The notes: generated by a model not told the origin, from the letters alone. A stretch of DNA of 64,000 bases from an uncultured Prochlorococcus sp. (GCA_902617605.1 CACMXO010000004.1:28573-92572), one strand, 5' to 3'. Numbered from the stretch's first letter, positions 1 through 8,227 are shown. Numbers and translations are program-made.

Positions 1-306
1 TTTCCATCTAATAAAGGCTTCCTCTTTATTAAATGGTTTTCCATAAGCTTCACCTTTAAATTCAAAAATTGAATCGCAACCAAGTATTTCCAAAGGACCA
101 TAATTAAATTCTTCGGGTAATGATATGTTTTGAATATTTTCAGATAAACTATTAGCCTTTTGAAAAGATAATTCCAAAGCTAGATTAAATATATTCTTTT
201 CTTGAATAGTAGTTTCATCAAAGTTACTTGATATTTGGATAAATTCGATTTGACAATTTTCTAGTAATTTCTTTCTAGATTGAGAAGCAGAGGCTAGAAT
301 TAACAC
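1..306 (-). CDS. maf: Maf-like nucleoside triphosphate pyrophosphatase (partial, 3' end outside window)
   Basis: Only the first 102 codons are present; the rest lies before the window start. The reverse-strand translation opens [15 protein letters not shown], the usual Maf N-terminus with the SxSxRR/K nucleotide-binding motif, and later has [16 protein letters not shown], matching the conserved VVAADTVV...GKP region. Maf enzymes are cytoplasmic pyrophosphatases that hydrolyse non-canonical or modified nucleotides (house-cleaning), and some affect septation. I chose the GTG at 306 because LILASAS follows directly. The gene is transcribed divergently from cobQ across a 66-bp AT-rich gap that must hold both promoters. 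The family call is confident; the exact substrate is not readable. Confidence 0.88.
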   Translation of the reverse strand, partial: MLILASASQSRKKLLENCQIEFIQISSNFDETTIQEKNIFNLALELSFQKANSLSENIQNISLPEEFNYGPLEILGCDSIFEFKGEAYGKPFNKEEAFIRWK

Positions 307-372
307 AAATTTTTAATCAAATTATAATTCAATTTACTAATTAATAATTTGTAAAATTAATATAAATTACTA

Positions 373-1902
373 ATGGAATTAGAAGAAAAATTACATGAAA
401 TTAAGAAACCAATAATGGTCCTAGGCACTTCTAGTGGGGCAGGGAAATCTTTAACAGTTACTGCTATTTGCAGGATTCTTAAAAATTTAGGAGAAGAGCC
501 AATACCTTTTAAAGGACAAAACATGAGTAACAACGCATGGGTTGATTGGGAAGGTGGGGAAATGGCATATTCACAGGCTCTTCAAGCCTTTGCTTGTGGT
601 ATTAATCCATCTGCAGAGATGAATCCAATTTTATTAAAACCACAAGGTAATTCAACAAGTGAGGTCATTCATCTTGGCAAAAGTATAGGAATAACAACTG
701 CTAAAGACTACTACAAAGATTGGTTTATTCCGGGGTGGGAAATAATTAAAAAAAGTTTAAAGTCTATTTACGAAAGGAATCCGAATTGCCGTTTAATTAT
801 CGAAGGAGCTGGGAGTCCTGTAGAGATGAATTTAATGCATAGAGATCTGACTAATTTAAGAGTTGCTAAATATTTAAATGCAAATTGTATTTTGGTTACT
901 GATATTGAGAGGGGAGGCGTATTTGCACAAATAATTGGTACTCTTGAATTAATGAAGCCTGAAGAAAAGAAGCTTATTAAGGGAATTATCATAAATAGAT
1001 TCAGAGGAGACCTTTCATTATTTGAAGATGGGAAAAAATGGATAGAGAATAAGACTCAAATCCCTGTTATTGGCATTATTCCATGGTTAAATGATTCATT
1101 TCCTCCAGAGGATTCTTTAGATTTAATAGAAAAAAAATCACTTTCTAAAAATCCTGAAATCTCAGTTGGAATTATAAAATTACCATCTATCAGCAACTTC
1201 TCGGATTTTGATCCACTAGAAAATGAAGAAACAATATTTATTGAATGGATAAGAAAATCGCAAAACCTAAGTAAGTATGACTTCATTATTCTGCCGGGTA
1301 GTAAACAAACGATTAAAGATCAAATATTTCTTGAAAATTCTGGCTTATCTAAGGACATAAGGGACTATTCAAATAACGAAGGAAATATTATTGGAATATG
1401 TGGAGGTTTACAAATGTTAGGGACTACACTTGAAGATCCGTATTTTAAAGAGGGTTCCAAAAATTATTCTGAACAAAAAATTAAAGGAATTGGATTATTA
1501 CCATTAAAAACTACTTTCTTTAAAAAAAAATTAACACGTCAAATTAACTCTAAATCTAAATGGCCATGCCAATCAGAAATTAATGGATTTGAAATTCATA
1601 ATGGTCAAACTGTATTAGATAACCTTCAAAGTTCATTAAAGATTAATCCTATTTTTGAAGATTCAGATCTTGGTTGGTACAAAAAAAATAATAAAGGAGG
1701 AACTATTGCAGGAACATACATTCATGGGATCTTTGAAAATGACAGTTGGAGAGCGCAATATATTAATTTAATAAGGAAGAGTAAAAATCTACCAATATTA
1801 AATAGAAAATCAATATCTTATAAAGAGAAGAGACAATCCATTATTGATAATCTTGCGAATGAATTCCACAAACATTTAAATCTTAAATCATTTTTAAGTT
1901 GA
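373..1902 (+). CDS. cobQ: Cobyric acid synthase CobQ
   Basis: This enzyme performs the ATP- and glutamine-dependent amidation of four carboxyl groups of adenosylcobyrinic acid a,c-diamide, giving cobyric acid in the cobalamin (pseudocobalamin in cyanobacteria) pathway. The N-terminal dethiobiotin-synthetase-like domain carries the P-loop GTSSGAGKS at residues 18-26 and the conserved FKGQNMSNN at 46-54. The C-terminal class I glutamine amidotransferase domain has the nucleophile Cys343 in GICGGLQMLG and a catalytic His in the GTYIHGIFEND motif. At 509 aa it is full length for the family. The stop overlaps the start of the downstream ferredoxin gene, so the two are probably co-transcribed. Confidence 0.96.
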   Translation: MELEEKLHEIKKPIMVLGTSSGAGKSLTVTAICRILKNLGEEPIPFKGQNMSNNAWVDWEGGEMAYSQALQAFACGINPSAEMNPILLKPQGNSTSEVIHLGKSIGITTAKDYYKDWFIPGWEIIKKSLKSIYERNPNCRLIIEGAGSPVEMNLMHRDLTNLRVAKYLNANCILVTDIERGGVFAQIIGTLELMKPEEKKLIKGIIINRFRGDLSLFEDGKKWIENKTQIPVIGIIPWLNDSFPPEDSLDLIEKKSLSKNPEISVGIIKLPSISNFSDFDPLENEETIFIEWIRKSQNLSKYDFIILPGSKQTIKDQIFLENSGLSKDIRDYSNNEGNIIGICGGLQMLGTTLEDPYFKEGSKNYSEQKIKGIGLLPLKTTFFKKKLTRQINSKSKWPCQSEINGFEIHNGQTVLDNLQSSLKINPIFEDSDLGWYKKNNKGGTIAGTYIHGIFENDSWRAQYINLIRKSKNLPILNRKSISYKEKRQSIIDNLANEFHKHLNLKSFLS

Positions 1903-2153
1903 AAAAAACAAAAAATATAAAAGTAATATGGCCAAACAATAAAGAAACTTTTGTTTCAGATGGTGATGACTGGTTTTCTTCTGCTGAAAAAGCAGGTTTA
2001 GAGATCCCTACTGGCTGCCTCACAGGAAGTTGTGGAGCATGTGAAATTGATGTAAATGGTGAAACAGTAAGGGCTTGTATAAGTGGAATTAAAAATAATA
2101 AAAAATGTAAGTTAGAGGTTTCTTTAACTACAGACCCTTTTTGGGAAAAATAA
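1899..2153 (+). CDS. Short plant-type [2Fe-2S] ferredoxin
   Basis: An 84-aa soluble electron carrier. The cluster-binding cysteines are visible as C40-x4-C45-x2-C48 (CLTGSCGAC) followed by C60 in VRACISG. The spacing between the third and fourth ligands is only 11 residues, shorter than the 29 residues typical of photosynthetic PetF, so this is probably a specialised ferredoxin rather than the main photosystem I acceptor. The TTG start at 1899 overlaps the cobQ stop by four bases (TTGA), which implies translational coupling. The tandem arrangement hints that it may supply electrons to a cobalamin-related or other reductive step, but that is inference from position only. Confidence 0.85.
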   Translation: MKKTKNIKVIWPNNKETFVSDGDDWFSSAEKAGLEIPTGCLTGSCGACEIDVNGETVRACISGIKNNKKCKLEVSLTTDPFWEK

Positions 2154-2159
2154 ATTTCA

Positions 2160-2708
2160 CTAAACATTACCTATTATTAGATAAAGGAAAAGATAGTAAA
2201 AAAATGATCCAAAAAATGTGTTTATTAGAATAACCTTCTTTTTGATTTTTGACGAGGCAATAATATAGCTACCCAAAACATGAGGCAGGATTGGGAAAGA
2301 TCTAATGATTAAAACATAAAAAGATCTAAAAGTAATATTGTCAAAAAATTTATAAAGATTATTTTTTTCTGGTTTTTTTAAAAATAATATATTTCTAGAA
2401 AATTTAAATTTAATTTTCCTCAGAATAAGAACTTGAATTACACTTAAAATTGTTAAAGTAGGAGAAAAAAATAAAACATAATTCAACCCAAAAATCTTTA
2501 ATAATATAAAATCAAAAATAATTGATAGTGGGAGGCCTAATAATATAGAAACTATATTTAAAGTAATCAAATATTTGTATTGAATATTATTAAATAAGGA
2601 TTCAAGATCGTAGTTATACTTCAATATTAGAGCAAAAAAATAAACCCCTAAATAGGTAAAAAATATTTTAAAAATTACTGATTTATAATTTAGATTTCTT
2701 TTACTCAT
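2160..2708 (-). CDS. VTT/DedA-like multi-pass membrane protein
   Basis: A 182-aa very hydrophobic protein with about four to five predicted membrane segments. The C-terminal part has RSFPILPHVLGSYIIASSKI, which resembles the signature of VTT (SNARE-associated/TVP38/DedA) proteins, where an Arg and a Pro-rich re-entrant stretch precede a short helix. DedA/VTT proteins are implicated in membrane homeostasis and undecaprenyl-phosphate or phospholipid translocation. The protein is shorter and more divergent than canonical DedA, so the family call is tentative. It is convergent with the ferredoxin gene, with only 6 bp between the stop codons. Confidence 0.55.
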   Translation of the reverse strand: MSKRNLNYKSVIFKIFFTYLGVYFFALILKYNYDLESLFNNIQYKYLITLNIVSILLGLPLSIIFDFILLKIFGLNYVLFFSPTLTILSVIQVLILRKIKFKFSRNILFLKKPEKNNLYKFFDNITFRSFYVLIIRSFPILPHVLGSYIIASSKIKKKVILINTFFGSFFYYLFLYLIIGNV

Positions 2709-2890
2709 ATGCGATGAACATTAATAATGATTATCAAAACGTACAGAACAAATCCCATCTTTCCTAAAGGGGAGATTGTAGAACCAAACCGGAGATATTA
2801 AGAAAGCAACTCATTTTATCCACTATCAAATTTTTTATAGAGAATCCTTTAAACGTTACAGGAAAATAAATAGAAGTAGTAAATTTGGTA

Positions 2891-2916
2891 AAAAAAAGCC
2901 CCTTTAATGGGGCCTT
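2891..2916 (-). terminator. Rho-independent terminator of the Yfr2-like RNA
   Basis: On the minus strand the sequence is GGCCCC-ATTAAA-GGGGC followed by TTTTTTT. The stem of five G-C pairs plus a long T run is a textbook intrinsic terminator. On the plus strand the same hairpin is followed by only four T, so it is probably directional toward the minus strand. Confidence 0.8.
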
Positions 2917-2981
2917 TTATGGTTTAACTAAAAAAGTGTTTCCTTGTTTCCACTGTTTCAGTAAAACCACTCCTTCACACT
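2891..2981 (-). ncRNA. Yfr2-family-like small RNA
   Basis: The reverse strand between a -10-like box and an intrinsic terminator reads as a compact RNA of about 91 nt. It contains two copies of GGAAACA (forward positions 2937-2943 and 2945-2951) and a related GAAACAG (2953-2959), all in the loop of a predicted hairpin whose stem is GGTTT-T-ACT paired with AGT-T-AAACC (one U-U mismatch). The 3' end is a G+C-rich hairpin followed by seven T. Repeated, exposed GGAAACA motifs followed by a terminator are the hallmark of the cyanobacterial Yfr2 sRNA family. The identity comes from pattern memory, not a covariance search. The 5' end is placed seven bases after the presumed -10 box. Confidence 0.68.
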
Positions 2982-2987
2982 TGTTTA

Positions 2988-2993
2988 AAGTAT
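2988..2993 (-). promoter_or_regulatory. Putative -10 box for the Yfr2-like RNA
   Basis: The reverse strand reads TACTTT about seven bases before the proposed 5' end of the small RNA. There is no clear -35 box. It fits the -10-dominated promoters common in these genomes but is weak on its own. Confidence 0.35.
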
Positions 2994-3187
2994 TTCATTA
3001 AATTGTTTTTCGTGGAAGGGATAAATGGAATGTTACTTAACTGTCACATGTACCAGTTTCCCATTTTTGGACATAATAAAAACACTAATTCAGAGAAAAG
3101 GATTTTTACTTATCAGAGATTAAAGTGCGAAGAGTTTCTAATTTGTACAACTTACTGGGGAAATATATAAAGTATCTAAAATATAAA

Positions 3188-3385
3188 TTACGAATTCTTT
3201 TCCCAAAACAGATAAATATTAGAAAACTGATTTTTAGTATCTACTATTGCGGTACTTGTTGAAATCAACTTCCATCCTGCAGAATTACGTTTTTTTATAA
3301 TTGCTGCAAGTTCGTTTTCTTGTCTTTGAGTATTTGCATTGCCAACTGCGTAATATATATCAAGATCATTTTCTAATTTTTCCAT
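3188..3385 (-). CDS. Small DUF4177-like protein
   Basis: A 65-aa protein with the pattern ELAAIIKKRNSAGWKLISTST near the middle and a terminal aromatic strand IYLFWEK. This is like DUF4177-type small proteins, where an N-terminal strand and helix are followed by a 'GWELVSV' motif and a closing strand. No function is established for this family. The ATG start at 3385 is the only sensible one. It stands alone in a stretch of small genes, downstream of the Yfr2-like RNA's own promoter region. The resemblance is by eye only. Confidence 0.55.
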   Translation of the reverse strand: MEKLENDLDIYYAVGNANTQRQENELAAIIKKRNSAGWKLISTSTAIVDTKNQFSNIYLFWEKNS

Positions 3386-3476
3386 TTTTAAAGTGATGCT
3401 TTTTCAGAGTTAATATTACTCAATCTTTCATCGTTAATGGAAAAGATTAGATAGGGTATTGGTAAATAAGACTTGC

Positions 3477-3581
3477 ATGGTATTACCTTCACCCCAAATT
3501 GCGATTGGATTACTGCTTATAAGTATTGGAATAGTAGTTACTTTTGATATCAAAATTGATCAATTTAAAAGTAAAGATTAA
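3477..3581 (+). CDS. 34-aa single-pass membrane peptide
   Basis: ATG at 3477 opens 34 codons: a short N-terminus (MVLPSPQ), one hydrophobic stretch of about 17 residues (IAIGLLLISIGIVVTF) and a charged tail ending in KSKD. The size and layout resemble the tiny membrane subunits of photosynthetic complexes, but the sequence matches none I recognise (not PetN, PsbM or PsaM). No strong ribosome-binding site is visible. Support is only the clean hydrophobic/charged architecture in an otherwise empty gap. Confidence 0.42.
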   Translation: MVLPSPQIAIGLLLISIGIVVTFDIKIDQFKSKD

Positions 3582-3638
3582 AAAAAGTTGAATATCTGAG
3601 AAAATAACTATATTTATTTGATCAGATAATAATCTTAA

Positions 3639-4241
3639 TTAGATTAAGAATAAAAAACATCCTGCAATAAATCCACTTAAATGCCCTAATAGACTTACAC
3701 CTGGAAAAAAAGAGAATATCAAACCTATAAGGCATATTGTCTTTAACATTTTTTGAACTTCATAATTGGACTTAAAACCAATTTCTTTACCTAGAAAATA
3801 TTTCTTTCCATAAAAAGAAGTTAATAGTAAGAATCCAAATAAAGCATAAATTATTCCGCTAAATCCTAAAGCGGCATAATTCGGATAGATATTAAAGTAC
3901 GATAAGATCTTTTCACAAACCCAGATAATTAAAAAATTTAAAAAAGAACAAATTAAAATAAATTTCAAATAAAAAAATCTGCTTTCGATTCCAAGTCTCA
4001 TCAAAAAATATCTAGTAATAATTATCCCACCAAGATTACTTAATAAGTGATTTAAATCTGCATGGATTAGGATTGAGGTGAAAATTCTATAGGGTTGATC
4101 ACTAATTAATCTTGGTACAAAGTAAAAATATTCTTTATCAAGAACACCAATTAAATCTGTAAAAATAAAAACTGAAATTAAAAAAATTCCTGTTATAAAA
4201 TACTGCCAATCAAATTTAGATATTGAATTATTAATAGCCAT
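3639..4241 (-). CDS. Rhomboid-family intramembrane serine protease
   Basis: A 200-aa polytopic membrane protein with about six membrane segments. The rhomboid fingerprints are visible: HADLNHLLSN (residues 60-69, the HxxxN loop region), the nucleophile Ser128 in GFSG, and the partner His187 in GHLSGFIAG of the last helix. Rhomboids cleave transmembrane segments of substrate proteins within the bilayer. Catalytic Ser and His are both intact, so an active protease is expected; the substrate is unknown. The gene appears monocistronic, transcribed leftward. Confidence 0.86.
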   Translation of the reverse strand: MAINNSISKFDWQYFITGIFLISVFIFTDLIGVLDKEYFYFVPRLISDQPYRIFTSILIHADLNHLLSNLGGIIITRYFLMRLGIESRFFYLKFILICSFLNFLIIWVCEKILSYFNIYPNYAALGFSGIIYALFGFLLLTSFYGKKYFLGKEIGFKSNYEVQKMLKTICLIGLIFSFFPGVSLLGHLSGFIAGCFLFLI

Positions 4242-4333
4242 GTTTTCTTTAGTTTTATACCAGAAGAATATCTACTTACTTAGAAGAAAAGACACTAAAA
4301 GGGTATTTTGAATGTCTTGAATTTATATTATCT

Positions 4334-4492
4334 TTAGTAAAATTTGCAATGAGAACTTGTTGGGTGATCTATGCATTCTTTTTCCCAATAATCTTGTCTT
4401 GGATCTTTTGGTAGTTGATAATTAAAATCATGCATTCTCCAAATATCTGAAGTTGCATTTTTTAGGGCAGTGAATGGAGTGGTTAGTCTCAT
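4334..4492 (-). CDS. 52-aa protein with a CP12-tail-like CxxxPxxxxC motif
   Basis: An ATG at 4492 opens 52 codons and is preceded, four bases away, by a perfect AAAGGAGG ribosome-binding site, which strongly supports translation. The C-terminus has C40-IDHP-TSSH-C49 and ends in KFY. This pattern recalls the C-terminal cysteine loop of the Calvin-cycle regulator CP12 (CxxxPxxxxC), but the conserved AWD_VEE core of CP12 is absent and the protein is shorter. Function unknown; a redox-sensitive binding tail is a possibility. Confidence 0.65.
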   Translation of the reverse strand: MRLTTPFTALKNATSDIWRMHDFNYQLPKDPRQDYWEKECIDHPTSSHCKFY

Positions 4493-4496
4493 AAAA

Positions 4497-4504
4497 CCTC
4501 CTTT
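4497..4504 (-). promoter_or_regulatory. Strong Shine-Dalgarno site
   Basis: On the reverse strand the sequence AAAGGAGG lies four bases before the ATG at 4492. Such a complete anti-16S match is unusual in this window, where most genes have weak or no such site, and it decides the start of the 52-aa gene. Confidence 0.75.
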
Positions 4505-4753
4505 ATCTCTACTACATAATTATCCTCCTATTCAATAGAAATTAATAGAGTATTAATACCCGAGTATTAGTGCTTCGTGGTTGTAAAACTATCTTCTCTT
4601 TTTGAAATGAGTAAGGTACAAATTAGAGTAATTAGCTAGAACTAAAAGCAATAATAAAAAAGTATTTAAATAGTTCAACTTAATTTTTAAAATTTAATTA
4701 CTCTTTAATCTATCGTCAAATAATTAGAGAGGGAACACTTAGCTTTAACTTTT

Positions 4754-5077
4754 ATGAGTAACCCGCCAAAAACCTTTTAAAATTCGCGGAACAACCTCGC
4801 CAACAGCAACTATTCTTTCAGATTAACTCTAAGAATTAGTTTTAGAATTTTGATAAAAGCGAAATTAATTAATAGCTATAAATTCAGGGAAATTTGTTTA
4901 AATTTATCGTCCGTGAAATGGGACGATTTGAAATCTTACGGAAAGGTTGAAATTACATCTCAAACCATAAAAGCAGTTGTAGGAAGACTACGGACAATAT
5001 TTCCCGCAAAAGAAGAAACATCCACCAACACATCCACCAACACCAATAAAAATAAAAACCATTTATACAAAAATTGA
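4754..5077 (+). pseudogene. Small basic protein gene interrupted by an early in-frame TAA
   Basis: An ATG at 4754 begins MSNPPKTF, then meets TAA at 4778-4780. The same frame stays open for 99 further codons to the stop at 5075-5077, with protein-like content (LTLRISFRILIKAKL, then VEITSQTIKAVVGRLRTIF) and a low-complexity Ser/Thr/Asn tail from the repeat ACATCCACCAAC. Either this is one gene broken by a single nonsense change (AAA to TAA would restore it) or translation restarts, for example at TTG 4850 to give 75 aa. I do not recognise the family. No strong ribosome-binding site is seen. Confidence 0.4.
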
Positions 5078-5156
5078 TCTTTCTTAGAAATCTTATCTAT
5101 AACTGCCATTTGAATTAGAACTCAAAAAATTAAAAGTGCTAATTACCCTATTAAAC

Positions 5157-5241
5157 CGGAGAGGGTGGGATTCGAACCCACGAATAGTTACCTATTAAAC
5201 GATTTCGAGTCGTTCGCTTTCGACCACTCAGCCACCTCTCC
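5157..5241 (-). tRNA. tRNA-Ser (CGA anticodon)
   Basis: The reverse strand folds as a class II tRNA of 85 nt: acceptor GGAGAGG paired with CCTCTCC, a D-arm with GAGTGGTCGAAAGC, an anticodon loop containing CTCGAAA (anticodon CGA, reading UCG), a long variable arm typical of serine tRNAs, and the T-arm GTGGGTTCGAATCCCAC. The discriminator base is G. CCA is not encoded. Confidence 0.95.
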
Positions 5242-5295
5242 CATATTTAAAATATAAATTAAAAAATTTATACTAAAAATATATTTAGATTTTTG

Positions 5296-6324
5296 TTAAT
5301 TCCAACCAGTTTCTTTCATTATTTCTATTGCCTTACTATTGAATTTGCCAATTTCTTTTATAGTCACATTATCTGGAGTGAAATCTCCAAATTTACTAAC
5401 AATTCTATTTTGACTTGATTCCTTTAAAGGGTGCTCATAAGTTTTATTAGCTAAACCTTGACTACCTTCACTAGAAGCTAAATATTCAAGAAGTTTAATA
5501 GCCTCAGTCTTGTTTTCTGCATATTTATATACGCCCCCAGCAGTTATATTTACATGCGCAGGATTGGGTATTATTAATTTTATTTTTTCTGCTAAAGAAG
5601 CATCTCTTGGGCCTTTAACTCCATCAAGCATCCTTGCGACATAATAATGATTAACGATTCCAATACCGCACGTTCCCTGCCCTACAGCTCTTATTAATGA
5701 AGAATCTCCAGAAAAATAGGGAGTGGAGACATTTGATATCAAACCCTTAAGCCAAATTTTTGTTTGGCCAACGCCTTTCTTTGCTATTTGATTAGAAACC
5801 AAAGATTGATTATAAGGACTTTTTCTATTTCTTAGACATACTTTTCCTTTAAAAGAAGGATTGGTTAGATCCTCAAAATTTTTGATTTTTGTAATATCCA
5901 CAATATCCGGATTTGTGATGATTACCCTTAATCGCCTAGTAAGGCCAAACCATTTATTTCTAGGATCTCTTAAATTATTTGGAACACTATTTTCTAGAAT
6001 ATTTGAATTAATTTTTTGAAATAAATTTGCCTTTGATGCATTTTCAATTCTTGCTGCATCAACAAGAATTACTAAATCAGCCTGAGAATTTTTACCCTCT
6101 CTTTTTAAGCGCTCAATTATAGCTTTTCCATCTGTTTCTATATATCTAACTTTGATGCCAGTTTGTTCTTGAAATTTTTGATAAACCTCTTTATCTGTAT
6201 TGTAATGTCTACCAGAAAATAACCTAACCTCTTTCTCTGCAGAATTTACAGGTTGATTATTTAGAAGTAGCGATAATGTCACTGAAGTAAAAAATAGCTT
6301 TTTTAAATAATTCTTTAATTTCAT
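5296..6324 (-). CDS. futA: Periplasmic ferric-iron-binding protein (IdiA/FutA type)
   Basis: A 342-aa solute-binding protein of the ABC iron-uptake family, which captures Fe(III) in the periplasm and passes it to a FutB/FutC-type importer. A signal peptide is clear (KKLFFTSVTLSLLLNN, cleavage near NSA-E at residues 27-30). The mature start has VRLFSGRHYNTDKEVYQKFQ, with the tyrosine of the GRHYxTD motif that ligates iron, and later paired tyrosines in VNHYYVARML also fit the iron site. No permease or ATPase gene is adjacent. Iron-responsive expression is expected for the family; I did not identify a Fur box. The tRNA-Ser lies just downstream. Confidence 0.92.
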   Translation of the reverse strand: MKLKNYLKKLFFTSVTLSLLLNNQPVNSAEKEVRLFSGRHYNTDKEVYQKFQEQTGIKVRYIETDGKAIIERLKREGKNSQADLVILVDAARIENASKANLFQKINSNILENSVPNNLRDPRNKWFGLTRRLRVIITNPDIVDITKIKNFEDLTNPSFKGKVCLRNRKSPYNQSLVSNQIAKKGVGQTKIWLKGLISNVSTPYFSGDSSLIRAVGQGTCGIGIVNHYYVARMLDGVKGPRDASLAEKIKLIIPNPAHVNITAGGVYKYAENKTEAIKLLEYLASSEGSQGLANKTYEHPLKESSQNRIVSKFGDFTPDNVTIKEIGKFNSKAIEIMKETGWN

Positions 6325-6456
6325 TTATTAAGATTGTTATTTTTGTTACCTTACAACAAAAATTTGGTAGAAATAATCCAAAAATAAAAAATCACATTGT
6401 CATGTATATTTCTTTACCTTAGGAAATGACATTCTGATACTTTCGAGATATAAATC

Positions 6457-7326
6457 TTACTTTACTAAGGGAAAGCCCATGCGTTCCCTCTCTAGTATCC
6501 ATGAAGACGCGACTTCTCTAGCTAACTTTCTGATTTTTTCTATATACTGGGCACGATCAGTTACTGATATTACGCCTCTAGCATCAAGCAAATTAAAGCT
6601 ATGACTACACTTTAAAACATAATCAAGCGCGGGGTAAGTTAGCTTCTTTTCAATTAATGAATTTGCTTCATCTTGATATATCTCAAATAATTTTCTGAGA
6701 TTTTCAGGATTTGATTCAGAGAAATTATATGAACATTGACCTTTTTCAAATTCAAGCCAAATATCGCTGTATTTCAGATCTTTATTCCAATTTAAGTCCC
6801 AGATACTTTCTTTATCCTGCAAAAACATTGCAATTCTCTCTAAACCGTATGTAATTTCAATTGGTATTGGTTGACAATCAACTCCCCCGCATTGTTGAAA
6901 ATAAGTGAATTGAGTAACTTCCATTCCGTCTAGCCATACTTCCCAACCTACGCCCCAAGCTCCAAGAGTTGGCGACTCCCAATTATCTTCAACAAATCTT
7001 ATGTCATGATTTTTAGCCTCTATTCCAAGAGATTCCAGAGATTTCAAATATTTTTCTTGGATCCCATCTGGGGAAGGCTTAATTATTACTTGATATTGAA
7101 AATAATGTTGTGCACGATTAGGGTTATCACCAAATCTTCCGTCTGTGGGTCTTCTACATGGCTCAGCATATGCAACAGACCAAGGTTCGGGTCCAATTGC
7201 CCTCAAAAAAGTATGAGGACTCATTGTACCAGCACCCTTTTCAGTATCATATGGCTGCATAATTAAACAACCCTCTTTGGACCAAAAATTATTTAAATTT
7301 TGAATTATATCCTGAAAAAACATCAA
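6457..7326 (-). CDS. glyQ: Glycyl-tRNA synthetase alpha subunit
   Basis: A 289-aa protein matching the alpha chain of the bacterial alpha2-beta2 glycyl-tRNA synthetase, which activates glycine and charges tRNA-Gly. The signature stretches [14 protein letters not shown] near the N-terminus, [30 protein letters not shown], and the class II motif region [21 protein letters not shown] are all visible. Length is normal. The beta subunit gene (glyS) is not in this window, consistent with the split locations seen in cyanobacteria. Tandem Met codons start the protein; either could be used. Confidence 0.97.
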   Translation of the reverse strand: MMFFQDIIQNLNNFWSKEGCLIMQPYDTEKGAGTMSPHTFLRAIGPEPWSVAYAEPCRRPTDGRFGDNPNRAQHYFQYQVIIKPSPDGIQEKYLKSLESLGIEAKNHDIRFVEDNWESPTLGAWGVGWEVWLDGMEVTQFTYFQQCGGVDCQPIPIEITYGLERIAMFLQDKESIWDLNWNKDLKYSDIWLEFEKGQCSYNFSESNPENLRKLFEIYQDEANSLIEKKLTYPALDYVLKCSHSFNLLDARGVISVTDRAQYIEKIRKLAREVASSWILERERMGFPLVK

Positions 7327-7478
7327 ATTTTAAGAAGTTTAGAATTTAGATCAATGCCATTAAACATAATAACAAAACTTAAAACAAAAAATATTTTTAA
7401 CTCTAATTTCTATGAAGCATTATCTGGTATTTGGATAGCATAAAACTTAATCCAATATAAACATAAATTAGAAATTAA

Positions 7479-7865
7479 TCATGAAAAAAAATCTAATGGC
7501 AAAGGTCCAAAAGTATTAGATTCTTCTGCATCTTCATCATATTGGCAAGTTATTAAAATTCCTTCTCCCAGACCATTCTCAGATCTAACAAAAACATTAC
7601 CAGTTTTTTGGTTGCCTTTTAAAAAAACATATCCATCAGCATGAAGCGAATCTAAATTACCAAATTTTATTGAGGAATATTTATTAGAAATTGATTTCAG
7701 TGCTTCAATAGCTTTGGTATCAGAAGCTGCCATTATTCCTATTGTTATCCAATCGGCATTATAAATATTAGTTTCTAATTCTATTAATAGTTTTTTTTCT
7801 TGACTACTGCTTAAATGAGGAGCAGTTCTAAGACTGTTTAAATCAGCTAATTTATTTATTTCCAT
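7479..7865 (-). CDS. DUF1824 family protein
   Basis: A 128-aa soluble protein that resembles the cyanobacterial DUF1824 family: helical N-terminus, then NADWITIGIMAASDTKAIEALKSI (residues about 36-60), a DGYVFLKGNQKTGNVFVR strand region and an acidic C-terminus ending in GPLPLDFFS. No biochemical function is established. It sits 27 bp downstream of the tautomerase gene and is likely in the same leftward transcription unit. Confidence 0.65.
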   Translation of the reverse strand: MEINKLADLNSLRTAPHLSSSQEKKLLIELETNIYNADWITIGIMAASDTKAIEALKSISNKYSSIKFGNLDSLHADGYVFLKGNQKTGNVFVRSENGLGEGILITCQYDEDAEESNTFGPLPLDFFS

Positions 7866-7892
7866 TAAATTAGTACCTAAAATAATAAATTA

Positions 7893-8225
7893 TTAACCAA
7901 AGGTTCTTCCATTCCAAGCCCATAATGAAGCGGGCACATCCTCGAAAGAAATATAAATTTTATCTATTGGAATTCCAATTTTTTCATAAACAAAATTAGA
8001 TATTTGCTTTGCCATCTCTGAAGGATTTAAAGAGCCTATCGACTTAATTTCTAAAAAACAACAAGGTCTTTCATCATCAAAATACATTTCTAAATTATCA
8101 TCTAACTTAGCCATAACAAATCTTTTTGATTTATTTGTTAAAGACGCGACTAATATTGAAATTTCTTCAAGTAATTTCTTCTTATCCTCTATTTTTGCTG
8201 AAGTAGAAACATTAATATAAGGCAT
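7893..8225 (-). CDS. MIF/phenylpyruvate tautomerase family protein
   Basis: A 110-aa member of the tautomerase/MIF superfamily. After removal of Met the protein begins with the catalytic Pro (MPYINVST). The pattern continues with KKKLLEEISILVASLTNKSKRFVMAKL, a CCFLEIKSIGSL strand, and VYEKIGIPIDKIYISFEDVP...WNG, all typical of MIF homologs that trimerise and tautomerise phenylpyruvate-like keto acids in vitro. The physiological role in picocyanobacteria is not known. The start lies 2 bp after the stop of the upstream 56-aa ORF. Confidence 0.9.
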   Translation of the reverse strand: MPYINVSTSAKIEDKKKLLEEISILVASLTNKSKRFVMAKLDDNLEMYFDDERPCCFLEIKSIGSLNPSEMAKQISNFVYEKIGIPIDKIYISFEDVPASLWAWNGRTFG

Positions 8226-8227
8226 AT

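Noticed and set aside
307..372. Possible cobalamin riboswitch before cobQ
   Set aside because: The gap to the divergent maf gene is only 66 AT-rich bases, too short for a cobalamin riboswitch, and no conserved B12-box is present.
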